The translations under genes and the position numbers were made by a program. The notes beneath the pieces are model-generated. The model made no database searches and was not told the origin of the DNA. It saw only the letters and a program-made list of their open reading frames with translations. A stretch of 64,000 nt of DNA from Lithospermum erythrorhizon. Lineage: Eukaryota; Streptophyta; Magnoliopsida; Boraginales; Boraginaceae. The stretch lies in contig JADFUC010000852.1 of assembly GCA_019722365.1 (NCBI GenBank), positions 1,240,001 through 1,304,000 on the forward strand. Reading direction: 5' to 3'. Shown piece by piece: positions 1-10,900 of this stretch. How positions within the stretch are numbered: position 1 is the stretch's first letter; the number at the start of each line of letters is the position of its first letter.

Positions 1-1510
1 TCAACATGTGAAGAGGTATCTGACGAGCAACGAGACAAGCTAGCTCGGCTACTCATCAGCCTTTGACATTCCTTGTGAGAGAAATGCCTAATTTCACATG
101 CATAAGCTACACCATATTGATAAATTAAGATATATTTTGTATGAATTTAAAAAGTATTGAGTTACTCTTTTATTGATAATTATGAAACCTTATGCATTTT
201 ATTTTAATGATATATAAATTGTCCTTTTTGTAATCAAGCTCCATTACAAGTAAATTGTGCATAAAAGCTTGTTTGGATATAACCTTAGCTTGCTTTTAAG
301 AAAATCATGAAGTGGCAATAATTTTTTCTTTGACCTAATTATGCAATGGATATTTTATCTTGTTTATTCGGGGTGACATTTTTGGGAATGACCACAAAAA
401 TTACTTTACCTTTCCCTCACAAAATGAAAATTAAATACCAAGTAAATTAAATTAAATTATATATTGATATATTTATATTTTTTGAGTTATTTTTTTTATT
501 GAACGTCCACAAATTACCGATGTGGTATCTGATCAAATTTTTCATGAAATAGGTCATTGGTTCAACTTTTGTTGGAGGAGTATTTCCTAACAAGTTTTAG
601 GTGTCTACTATTTGAAATTTTATATGCCTTGCTTTACATAACAGATTTCGGATCGAACAATTATTTTGTGGGATTTCATGTTTCACTTGTTGGATTTCAG
701 TAGTTATGTGAAATTGGAGTCGTATCTAAATGAAGATATTTGATGCAAAACAATTGGAGAAGACGAAACTATCTATGGGCTCAGACCCCGACCTTTTATA
801 TTAGAATTTTGTTTCTTTGTAATTTGTAAATCATGTGGGTGAAAAAAACGGCAACGTACTTAACTTTGTGGGTTGAACACGAGAGATATTGAGCTATCGA
901 CTCTATGAAACTTATGAGACTATTGAGAAAATGCACGTACTTGGTAGTTGGTACTAATTTTCATATTATCATTTATAATTACTAAACATAGTATTCAATA
1001 TTAATTCTTAAACACAACAAATGATGTTATCTATCGTTTAATTTGAAACACAGTTCATCAGCATCTTCCTAGCCAATGATCAGCATGTGTGGTATTTTGT
1101 CGTGGGCACTAAATGCAATTGTAAGGATTATTGACAGCCGAGTACCCTTCTGTCAATTGTCATGAGGAGTAGTCCAGAATTCAAGCTAATATTCAAGCAC
1201 CAATTATTAATGCTCTTACATATTATGCATTATTCTCTATATATTTTGAGTATCACCATCTCTAAATCACAATGAATATATTGTTTGTAGAATTATTTAT
1301 AATGTAATACGATGTGAAAAACTTTCATATTTAAAGATTTGGAATGTTCAAATGAGTGTACAAGTTTCCGAGTTACTCCTACTATCACCAATTAACTTTA
1401 GAATAAAAACAAACGAATTCTTAACATTGTATCGAAGCACCATGACAAGAAATAAATAAAATGAAAATTCACATGACCCAAATGCTTTGATCCTTAAGCA
1501 GTGTGTGTAA
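1..1510. other. AT-rich intergenic DNA
   Basis: I see no open reading frame of useful length, no splice-bounded coding signal and no clear repeat boundary here. Composition is strongly AT-rich, like most other intergenic stretches of the window. Confidence 0.6.
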
Positions 1511-1520
1511 CAACTTATAA

Positions 1521-1600
1521 CGAATCGAATCTCGAACTCGAACTATGTTGAACCGAATTTCAAATGGAACTTTTCGAACCGAACTTCTCAAGCCGATTGT
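1521..1600. repeat. TTCGA/TCGAA-rich dispersed repeat, copy 1
   Basis: About 80 bp is built from imperfect TCGAA/TTCGA/CGAAC words in alternation. The same style of sequence returns over about 350 bp at 20.69-21.04 kb. It has no coding potential and looks like a degenerate simple repeat that decays faster than it is maintained. A fragment of a larger mobile element is the alternative. Confidence 0.45.
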
Positions 1601-1928
1601 CATATTGTATTAAGCTATATGTATAGGCCCGACTTTATTTTTAAGCGGTCGAGGCGTGTGGCGTGTCCGGTGGGCAGGACATTGATTATGGTCGAGACGA
1701 CGGTCCCGATCTAGTATTAGAAATGACTGGGCCGGTACTAAACAATTCTTTGGGCCTATTCGATCCGAGGTCCGTGTCTCGAGGGCCTTAAGGGGTACCG
1801 TCTCAGGGGTAACGTTACCACGTTAATCACAGTTTCAGAAAAAAAACTAGTGTTATAAGCGTGCCAACGTTTCTAAGAAGGATACGCGTTTATGGTGAAA
1901 AAGTAACATTGATCATTTTATTCAAAGT

Positions 1929-2428
1929 TCAAACATACAAGCAGTCAAACGGATAGTTCATGGTACAATAGCTTTTTTCATGGCGTCCAAATGCCATACA
2001 AGCGAGACGACATATCGATAACTCATGACGTTCAATCTTTTCATGATGAAACTTGAGCGTTACAAGATCGTAAATTTTTATGTCGTGATGTACTACCATT
2101 AGAATCACCCATCCGTAAAGTAAACTTTTCCAAGTTCTCCATCCCTGGCCTGGTAATTCGATTTTCACATCGAAAAGATCGTCATCTATAATAACCCGGC
2201 CACATTCGTTCTTGAAACGAGTTTACATGTCCTGACATATTTCTTAGGTAGTTCGATCCTTTCACTAGTTGGATCGACAATAATCTTGAAAAATCTCTTA
2301 CAAGGGACACCAATCGGAATTTGTTCTCGAGCCATATCGAACAAGGAGTTGTAAAATGAATTTGAATAATAATCGAATATAATAGGCCGAAAATTATGAG
2401 TCTTGATGATTCTAAACCGATCTCTCAT
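1929..2428 (-). pseudogene. B3 DNA-binding domain protein remnant, frameshifted
   Basis: The minus strand starts with ATG at 2428 and encodes about 79 residues. They carry a typical first half of a plant B3 domain (RFFKIIV, then IELPKKYVRTCK). The frame then hits TAG near 2184. One frame over, sequence continues without a gap as VIIDDDLFDVKIELPG, followed by RTWKSLLYGW and DLVTLKFHHE, the second half of a B3 fold. A single-base indel near 2180-2190 therefore separates the two halves. B3 proteins of the REM type bind DNA in the nucleus. No second B3 copy or other domain is visible. A small intron at the break seems unlikely because no GT-AG pair of adequate size fits. The B3 assignment rests on motif resemblance only. 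Confidence 0.5.
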
Positions 2429-3368
2429 TATCCCTATTTATAAAGCAAAACTTGAGTTACAATTTGAGTTACGTAATTAGGCGATCTGACGTTTGATCAA
2501 CAGCGGCTTAATGACCCAAACTTTTCTCTACTTACCTTTTTCCCATATGACCACGACCCTGGCTAATAATAATTGTGATTTTATGATACTTAATTACTTA
2601 TATGATTTATGTTCAGTTTATGATTGTTTGAAATTTAAATTTCATAAAAAATTACTTTAAGTATTGCTAATATCCTAGATTCACCTATACTTATTCAATA
2701 TTAGAGTCAAATAAAAAGAGTAGAGTGATTCCAATTGTGAAGGTGTTAATAAATTAAATTATAATTGCATGGTTGAGTTTTGAAATATAAAATTAATATT
2801 CTACCATATGACATAAAGTTTGTATTTCGCGTAGTATAAAATAGTACACCACAAGACATGCTAATATTGCATTAATTAGCTATCATGTTCTGGGGAAATT
2901 CGTCAAGCAGGGTATTATGTATCATTTTTTATATCAACGTTAAGGTCCTTTTTTGCATTATGTCAATGTTAAGATCGTTTTTTGCATTATGTCAAGTATT
3001 TGATAAAAAAGAAATATTGATTTGTAATTTGGAATAAGCTCATAGACGAATTTGTTATTGAAATCATCTCCAAAATTACCCCAAGGAAACCATCCACACA
3101 AGATATTCCTAAATAAATCCTTGTTCAATAATATCATTAATATTCTAAACAATAATTTTCCCTTTGCTCAACTAAAATTAGTTAACAAATGATTGGAAGT
3201 AGAGTGAAAAAAATATGTATGCAAATGAGCTCAAACAAGATTAAAAAAGAAGAAGATGTGAAATGGATATCCTCATTCTTGTGTCACTAACAAGAAAAGC
3301 AAAATTGAGACATATTTTATTTCAGAAAACATATAAAAATTTATAATAAAAAAAGCTCCATCCTTTGT
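2429..3368. other. Intergenic DNA between B3 remnant and zinc-finger gene
   Basis: AT-rich sequence with no supported gene. The last 100-200 bp should hold the 3' untranslated region and polyadenylation signals of the minus-strand zinc-finger gene. Confidence 0.5.
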
Positions 3369-3887
3369 CTACAAATGCAGAGACAAATCAAGCTTATGAT
3401 CTTTTTCCTCATCAATGTAATTATAGCAATTCTGAGCCTTTTCTATAAAATCATTATGCTCATCTTCTTGATTCTGATAGAAGTTATTCATATAACTCCC
3501 ATTATACATTGTCATATTTTCAAATCTTGCAGCTCTGTTTGATCCAAAAGGACTATTTAGACATTGTTGCATTGGAAATTGTTGGCAGAAGCTTGCTGCA
3601 TGAGCACTTAAGTAAACTGAAGGATTCATAATTCCAATGGGATGATGATGAGCGGAGTATATATATGGTGCCTGATTAAATGAAGGATATCTATCTAGAC
3701 TATAATCTGAAGAAAACCTTTTGTTCTTTCTTGCTGCTGTTCTTTCCTTCTTGTGAGCATTTTGATGCCCCCCTAAAGCTTGTGAACTATGAAACTTCCT
3801 TGAACAATATAAACAAGGGAAGGATCTTGTTGTGTCTTCTGCATTGTTTGTTTTTGAGGTAGTATTGTTTGGTTTCTCAATTGCCAT
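3369..3887 (-). CDS. Single C2H2 (QALGGH) zinc-finger transcriptional repressor
   Basis: Encodes 172 aa from ATG at 3887 to a stop at 3369, without introns. One plant-type C2H2 finger has ligands C25, C28, H41 and H45 (C-x2-C-x12-H-x3-H) and the diagnostic [10 protein letters not shown] core. The protein ends in KLDLSLHL, an EAR repression motif of the LxLxL type. The middle is rich in Asn, Tyr, His and Ser and looks disordered. The size, single finger and terminal EAR fit the ZFP1/3/4/7 and KNUCKLES-like group, nuclear regulators of organ development and hormone response. I cannot assign the orthologue. A pyrimidine tract ending in TTTCAG lies just before the ATG, so a 5'UTR intron is possible. 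A likely TATA element for this strand lies at about 4108-4120. Confidence 0.85.
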   Translation of the reverse strand: MAIEKPNNTTSKTNNAEDTTRSFPCLYCSRKFHSSQALGGHQNAHKKERTAARKNKRFSSDYSLDRYPSFNQAPYIYSAHHHPIGIMNPSVYLSAHAASFCQQFPMQQCLNSPFGSNRAARFENMTMYNGSYMNNFYQNQEDEHNDFIEKAQNCYNYIDEEKDHKLDLSLHL

Positions 3888-4105
3888 ACCTGAAACAAGA
3901 AAAGATAGGATCAGTAAACTAGAGAATTTTGTGGGATTTTCTTGAAATGTCTAAAGGTGTGATATTTTTTTAAGTGCTTAACTCGAAAGGAGTAAAACTG
4001 TTGGGCGGGTGTTGGAGTCTGATCAAAAGAACTTAGAAGAGAGAGTTCAAAGACTCAAAGATGTAGTTGTTTTTCAAAGATAATGAAATGTGAAGAGGCA
4101 TCTGA

Positions 4106-4122
4106 GGTTATATATAAATGTT
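4106..4122 (-). promoter_or_regulatory. Putative TATA box of the zinc-finger gene
   Basis: Read on the minus strand, the sequence is CATTTATATATAACC. It sits about 220 bp upstream of the start codon, with a 5'UTR-like, CT-rich stretch between. The position is plausible for a core promoter, but TATA-like strings are common in this AT-rich DNA. Confidence 0.4.
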
Positions 4123-4139
4123 ACTAGGAAGTGATATTA

Positions 4140-5700
4140 TTAAAAAGAGTGCATGCATGGTATATGACAAGAGGGTGTATGGTGTATGGGCATGGAAACA
4201 GAAGAGATAAGAGAGGGATGTATGGGGAAAAAACATCCACAAAGTTTCTGCAGTTTTATTAGGTGAAGAGATCAGAGGGATTGGAAAATGGAACTTTTAT
4301 CATTCTTCTATTATCTCTTTCCCATCCAAGATTATAAATAGATTAACTTTTTCCCATAATTAATTGTTTTATACTACTTTCTCATTTTTAAAAAACGACA
4401 ATTAAAAAAAATATGAGGTAATACTACGATGCAATATCTTTGTAATTATATAACTCTTTAGTTACATCTCTTCGATTGGTGAGCATAAACCAACTTCCCA
4501 ACACATGAAAAGTAATTTTTCAGACTGTCCAAATGTGTAATGCACAGATTATGAAGGACAAACAAATAAATTAGTCCACTTCTTGCCTTTGCTTTTGGTT
4601 TTCTTAATTTGAATAAATAGAGTCAATTGATTTTGGTGTAGAAGCTTACTTTACCATTCAGTTTTAAAAAATATATGCAGTATAAACTAATTTTATTGTA
4701 GTATTTAATAAGGAAAATGATAGTCGCATCTAAAATTGTTTTAGTCATACAATATGCATAAATTATTACATTGGATGTAGGCAGAGTAAAAAACTAGTAA
4801 AAAATAGCATAGATTTGCATATCAATTTCTTGTTATAAACATCAGAAAAAACATCCTGTACACTTAATACTCCATTAATAACAGATTTCAAACTCCATTT
4901 CAGTGCTTTGTAATTGTAGATTTATATGACTGGCTTGATGATATTGGTATTTTGACCAAAATGGTTATTCAAGCTGCTAGCTAGCAAGAGCTTTGATTCT
5001 GTAAATCTGAAACTGCCAAACCAGAGTAGTAGTCCCCTACTAAGCTTCTTCAGAGTGTTGTTGGGTTGCTGATTTGTTAGTATTGCGGTGGTCTGTCTCC
5101 TCCCTCCCATGCATTCCCACTCTCTATCTACAAATTGCCAACAATGCACTGCACTGGCTACTTCTGCACTTTGCAGATTACTTACTCTAGTTGATCCAAA
5201 AAAATTACTCACTCCCTCTCAAAATCTAAAATAATTAATTTTACACCAATTTTAACGTTACTTCAAATTATATTCTCATATACTCCACATAATTCTTTAT
5301 AAGAGTCTATGAGGTTCATATTAAAACCAATTGATAATAGAGAAATTATCTCAAGATATTACTCCGGGATATATATTAACCCGGAAGGACACCAACTATC
5401 AATGTAAGACGTGTTACTTTAACAATTTTCCATCTATTTCACCCACTCATAAAAAGTGAAAACAATAACCTAATTTGAGATTTTTCTATTTTTGACAACA
5501 AAGTCCTTTAATTTTTAGGATGAAGTGAGTACTTACTCCTGTATCCATGTTAGCCGTAAGTCCGTAACGGCTCATGAATCAGTATTGAAAATGAAGGCAA
5601 AAACAATAAATTAATATTAGTTTTTTTTTCATATTTAATGGATGTAGTTATAATACTTTGGTGTAAAAAATAGTTATAATTAAATAGAATATTTGAAAAA
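4140..5700. other. Intergenic DNA, possible MITE remnants
   Basis: No supported gene. Around 5210-5430 the sequence starts CACTCCCTC and ends ACTCCGGG, which recalls degenerate Stowaway-type termini. I could not define clean inverted repeats or a TA duplication. A minus-strand open frame at 4922-5212 begins with GTG and matches nothing I recognise. Confidence 0.4.
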
Positions 5701-5702
5701 AA

Positions 5703-5965
5703 TTAAAGTTGAAGAAGGATTATCTTCTTGGTTGATTTCTCGTAATAAGTTCCTGTCATGATATCAAACATGTAGGACAAAAAGTTATGGGGCAAGCTGT
5801 CGACGAAGTTCACCTCCATAAGCTGTCCAAGCTCATCACCTGCATAAATTGTTGTGGTCTCAGAACTCCACCCCAAATCCCATACAAGTTGTCTACATAC
5901 AAACTCTCTCTTATTCGTTGCATGCATGTTATCAACAGATACACTGCCGCAGTGGTCCAATCCCC
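5703..5965 (-). other. Possible terminal exon of an unrecognised gene
   Basis: The minus strand has an open stretch of about 87 codons ending at a stop at 5703. It is preceded at 5966 by a convincing acceptor (long T-rich tract then TAG). It encodes GLDHCGSVSVDNMHATNK and later VCRQLVWDLGW and SYMFDIMTGTYY. Its composition looks more protein-like than its surroundings: GC is higher, there are no low-complexity runs, and there are two Cys and three Trp. I do not recognise the family. No upstream exon or promoter was found, so it could be an exon of a small lineage-specific gene, a captured fragment or a chance frame. Confidence 0.3.
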
Positions 5966-6639
5966 CTAAAAATAAAAACAATACAATTGTAAGAATTATA
6001 ATACTAGCAATATGTGGAGTTTTACTTATGCTCCTAAATATTTTTTAATATTTTATTATTAAAAGAAAAATGAATATTTTCGCCTATCAAAAAAGAAATA
6101 CTAGATTTGCATTTGAATAAGAAATGAAACATTCAATGATTAAAATTGATTTAGTAATATATTCTTAAAAAATTTAATATCGCAATCTTAACTTCCAGGT
6201 ATGATAATAAGTGAGAACGATAGCATGCTCAAATGGTGTAGTTGAATACGCTGCATTTAACATTCATGCTTAACCTAAAAGTTTAATAAAATTTGAGGAT
6301 CTGATTTGAGGTTTAACTGATTTGATTTTAATAAATATCATCGAATTGCAAATTAATTCCTTCATGACAATAATATTGTTATAAATTATTTGTAACAATT
6401 TGGTTTACAGACCCAATCTATAACTTACGGAAAAAATCTTATACTTAATACAATATTAAGATTAATATATAAATAAATATCAAATCAAAGATATGATTCA
6501 CTTAAACATTCTAAATCAATATTCATAAATATAGCATATGATTCTTAAATTACTTAGAAAACCCTACTAGCAAACTTCTAAACTTGTTCGATAAGTGATT
6601 CTTAAGACCAATACAAAAAATAATCACTCATAATAGTAT

Positions 6640-7150
6640 AATACTAATAGAAAACATAACCTAATTACAACAGGAAACATATCCTAACATATGCACTTCT
6701 ATCTTTTTTAGATATTTATTGTATTTATCTTTATATGAATGATAAATAATCACAATAAAATTACAAAAAAGCATGTAATTAATTAATCCAAAGTCCGTTG
6801 ATGACAAGAATTAAAGGCAGAGGCAGCGGTATATATGACTCTAAATATATTGAAATTCTCGCTCTTTTTGTCACTATTATATATATACTCCTCCCACACT
6901 TTCTCGCTCTTCAAAATTTTTAATTTTTCCAATGTATAATAAAACTGTCGCATTTTCGGCTCGAGCCCACTCGAGCTTCCTAGACTCTATAGAGTCCTAA
7001 AACAGAAAAATTAATCGTGATTCATTGATATTTAAGTAAATTGAATAATATAAAGATAAATATAATAGTAATAATAATAAAGATCTAAAAAAGATACAAG
7101 TGCATATATGATATGTTTCCCAATATGATTAGGATACGTTTTCTATAACT
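6640..7150. repeat. Inverted repeat insertion upstream of the Raf-like kinase gene
   Basis: The left arm at about 6640-6780 and the right arm at about 7020-7150 are diverged reverse complements. For example, TTTTTTAGATATTTATTG near 6710 pairs with AATAATAAAGATCTAAAAAA near 7080, and the ATAGAAAACATAACC segment pairs with GGATACGTTTTCTAT. The arms flank about 240 bp holding one copy of a duplicated promoter segment. This resembles a foldback/MITE-like insertion or an inverted duplication. It lies directly upstream of a gene start and could form a hairpin if transcribed. Confidence 0.6.
6829..6912 (+). repeat. Direct repeat of core-promoter segment, upstream copy
   Basis: This 84 bp segment (shared words GACTCTAAATATATT, then ATATACTCCTCCCACACTTT) recurs with about ten changes at 7189-7272, an offset of 360 bp. 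The downstream copy is placed to serve as the core promoter of the Raf-like kinase gene. The upstream copy keeps the TATA-like and CTCCTCCCAC words, so it may be an alternative or dead promoter. Confidence 0.65.
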
Positions 7151-7188
7151 ATGCTTATACTTCAATTAGTTTTAAGATGGTAACAATT

Positions 7189-7272
7189 GTATATATAACT
7201 CTAAATATATTATAATTTTCGCTTTTTTTTTTCTCTCTACTATATATACTCCTCCCACACTTTCTCACTCAT
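7189..7272 (+). promoter_or_regulatory. Likely core promoter of the Raf-like kinase gene
   Basis: A TATA element, CTATATATAC, lies at about 7239-7248. It is followed by a CT-rich initiator-like tract to 7272 and a pyrimidine-rich leader. A 5'UTR intron at about 7349-7558 (CAG/GTAATT to TGTACAG) follows, then a GT-rich leader and the ATG at 7979. The segment is the downstream member of the 84 bp direct repeat. Confidence 0.5.
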
Positions 7273-7978
7273 CACTATTTTTCTATTTCTCCAATTAATT
7301 CAATTTCATCTAATTAAATCAAACTCAGCTCATCAAAATCCCTCCAGGTAATTAATTATTATCAATTACATATCATAATATTGACGAATTACACAGTTTT
7401 TATTTAATTTTTAATTTTTTTTCGTATTTTTGGATTTTATATAGTTTTTTGTTTGATAATTTTATATATTATTTGATTTTTTTTGCGATTAATTTGATTT
7501 TTGCTTAATTTAATATGATCTGGTGGATTTATTGTGAAATTGATTGTTGATTGTACAGATTGGTTGAAATTTGGAGAAGAACGTGTTGGAGATTTGAATT
7601 AATGCTGATTTTCTGGATGTTTAAGTATTAATGTGCATGTGTAGTGTAGTGAGTAGTTAGTGAGTCGAGTAGAGTCGATTTTTTCATTATTTTGAGTATA
7701 GTTGGATTTAATTTGATTTTTTGTAGTGTAGTATTTGGAGTGATAGTGTTGTGGTTGGAGATTTTAAGGGTCGAGGCGAGGGGACGAAGCGTTAGAAGTA
7801 GAGAATTATTGTTGAAAATTGCGTGATTTTCGATTGTGGTATTGTTATTGTTGATATACTGAAGTATTGAGTTGGGTAGAGAGGAGAGAGGCTTTGGGTT
7901 TAATTTCTATTGATTGACGGTGAATGTTTGAGGTGAAACGTTTGTGTTTGGTGTTTAGCTGAGACCTTGATCAGTGAG

Positions 7979-10900
7979 ATGCCTGGCCCTACGGGTCAAT
8001 TAAACGAGCAAACGAATGGGTCGTCTGGGTTTGAAGGAGAGGGGGTAGTGAGAGAGAAGGTGGTAAATAATGGTGGTTTTGTACAAAACCATGATGGCTT
8101 CTTAGGTGAGCTACATCGGGATCATGCTAATGCAAAGATTTCTATGAGGTTGCCTGTCGTGGAGAGGAATCATGAGAATGGGGTTGGCCCATATCAGCCA
8201 TGTTTTGGGGATCTTACCTCCAGTGTTCCATTGAGGAGGATGGACTCAGGATGTAGTTCTCATGTGATTGATTATGCTTCTCATATGGGATTGATGGAGA
8301 ATGGTATTCACTTCAATAACAATTGTGGAGTTCCACATAAGGACATCGCTTTTGGGCAAGGGGTGAAGAAACCTCCCAGTATTAACGGATTCAATCAGGC
8401 TAGTTCAAGTTCGGGTGTCCAACCCTTGACCGAGGATTCTGCTTCTTGGCAAGGATTGAAGATGTCTTCCCATGTTAACCAGTCTAGTTCAAGTGCAAGT
8501 GCTCCAAACTTAACTGAACTAGAATGTTCTCAATCACCCCAACATTCTAGGGGAACTTCTGAAGGTTCTCAGTCGGGAAAAGTCAAGTTTCTTTGCAGCT
8601 CTGGAGGTAAAATCTTGCCTCGGCCAAGTGACGGTAAACTTAGATATGTCGGAGGCGAAACCCGAATGGTTTCCATAGGTAATAATATCTCTTGGGCAGC
8701 ACTTGTGCAGAAAACTTCTGGAATTTGTAACCAACCTCACACGATCAAGTATCAGCTCCCAGGGGAGGAGCTTGATGCCCTTATATCCGTTTCTTCTGAT
8801 GAGGATCTTCAAAACATGATAGAGGAATACTACAGTGGTGAAAAGCAGGGGGTTTCTCAACGTCTGCGGATCTTTTTGGTTCCATTGACGGAATCTGAAA
8901 ACGTATCTACAATTGATACTAGTGCTATCCAACAAGGTGACCCTGATTACCAGTATGTGGTTGCTGTCAATGGAGTAACAAGGGTCAATTCCAATCTGTC
9001 TGAGTACAGTAATGGGCAATCTATGAAAACTGGTTTGAACCACTTGACTTCCACTTTGGATCGGAATACAAGCTTCCAAGAAAATACTCTCGTTTCCTGG
9101 AATCCTTCTCAAGCTGTCAGTACCATAAATGGCCTAACGCCACGAATGAATGAACTCCAGGATATGATCAGTCCACCAATACAATGTGATCCTTTTCCTC
9201 CTGTGTCTATTCAGCAGAGAGATTTGAAGAATGAGTTGTCTCTGTTACACAATTCCAAGTTATCACCTGAGATTACTGAATGTCCCCCATTGATTAGTAC
9301 TGATAAATTGCCTCCTGAGAACTACAGTAGTAGTGTTCATTCATCTCACAATGTCCCAAATTTGGGAGGAACTAATGATGCAAACAAGAGTGGTGCCATC
9401 CAGACAGATGTCTTAGGTGTACAAGTTAGTCTTATGGACATTCCTCCCACACAGATTTTACCTAATCCTGTACTGGAAGTAAGTGGTCAGAATATGCATG
9501 AATGTTCTTTTGACAAGCCAGTTGTTGAGGATAGGGTGTTACATTCTGAGGAACCTTTCTCACGTTCCAATGATACAATGAATGTATTTTGTGAATCAAA
9601 CAATTCCAATCACATGAATCATGGGATGCCTCATGCCTTTTCTGACTCTAAGCTACAGGAATATGGAGGCAGCTCCATGTACTCACCACAAGTAGTAATC
9701 AATCCATATTTCTCCCTGAATTTCTCAAGGCCTCCTATGACTGCTGATTTGTTTGAAAAGCAGATCCAACACAACGAAGATGTTGGACTTTCTAATCCTC
9801 ATTTAAAGTCTAAGATCCCGAGCGAAGAACCCATTGTCCCTAACCAGGAGCCAAACTTCATCGACTTCTCCTTTAGTCCCCAATCGGATCAAGACGTCAA
9901 ACCTGTTCCTTGGGATATCAGCATCGGTCATCAGAATCCTGAGTCAGTAACAGCTGCATCACATAAACAAAAATGCATGACACAAGTTCAAGAGGAGAAC
10001 CATCTACATAGTGGATTAACAGATGATACCATCCAACAATTTGGTGACAAGAAGGCAAGTGCTGGTACTGTGGAAACTTTGGACATGTTGCACGTTGTAA
10101 GTGCTGATCAGACATTTTATGAGGGCCTTAACAAACAGGTGTCTGGGGGGTTCGAACCACCATCTATTTCTTTGAAGCCATCAAAGGATCAACTTGTGAA
10201 CAAACAACTAGCATCAGCAGAAAGCTCTAGGGCTGAATCAGATAGCAAACCATCCCGCATCAGCCAATTGGAAAGTGCAGAAATTGATAATAATCGTGCA
10301 CAAACACCTCCAGATGCAAACCTTGTCACTGATTTGCTTTCTGGATTATGCAGCAGTCTGGTATCTGTTGAGTCTTCTGTACAGCAACCTTTTGCTTCCC
10401 CAAACAACATGGATATGGGAGATTCTATCCTAATGGACTTGATCCAGCAACCCTCAGCAGTTATGGATGATAAAGGCCAAAACTCGGTCTTGCATCGCAC
10501 TGAAACAGAGAACGTTGACCAGAACGCATATGTTAGAAGAGAATATTCTCTTATTGATGATGATTGGAATGGCAACAGGAATCATAGCCTTAAACTAGAT
10601 GCACCAGATCACTGTACTGGCAACCTTCAGAAGAATTCAGCTGTTGTTGGTGATGAGTTAAATCATCCTATGGGTTCATCTTACTCCAGAACTACCCAAC
10701 AGCAAGTGGATGTAGCTCCCGCCGATGATCCTTCTGTTAGTATGATCGAGGATGAGAGAACACTCGAAGAGTTGGTCTCAGCGGTGAATTTCTTATATCC
10801 TTCTGTTTATTTATGGTGAACCAAATAATGTTTATCTTAGTGCGCAGTTTGATCTTGTACCATGGTGCAGAATGAGAATTCTGATGATGGGAGCGAGGAT

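Noticed and set aside
4922..5212. 96-codon minus-strand open frame; its ATGCACTGCACTGGC stretch briefly recalled miR408
   Set aside because: It starts at GTG, has no acceptor or homology I recognise, the microRNA match covers only about nine bases, and no precursor hairpin partner was found.
8534..9112. 192-codon minus-strand frame inside kinase exon 1
   Set aside because: Antisense shadow of a long, well-supported coding exon. No promoter or domain.
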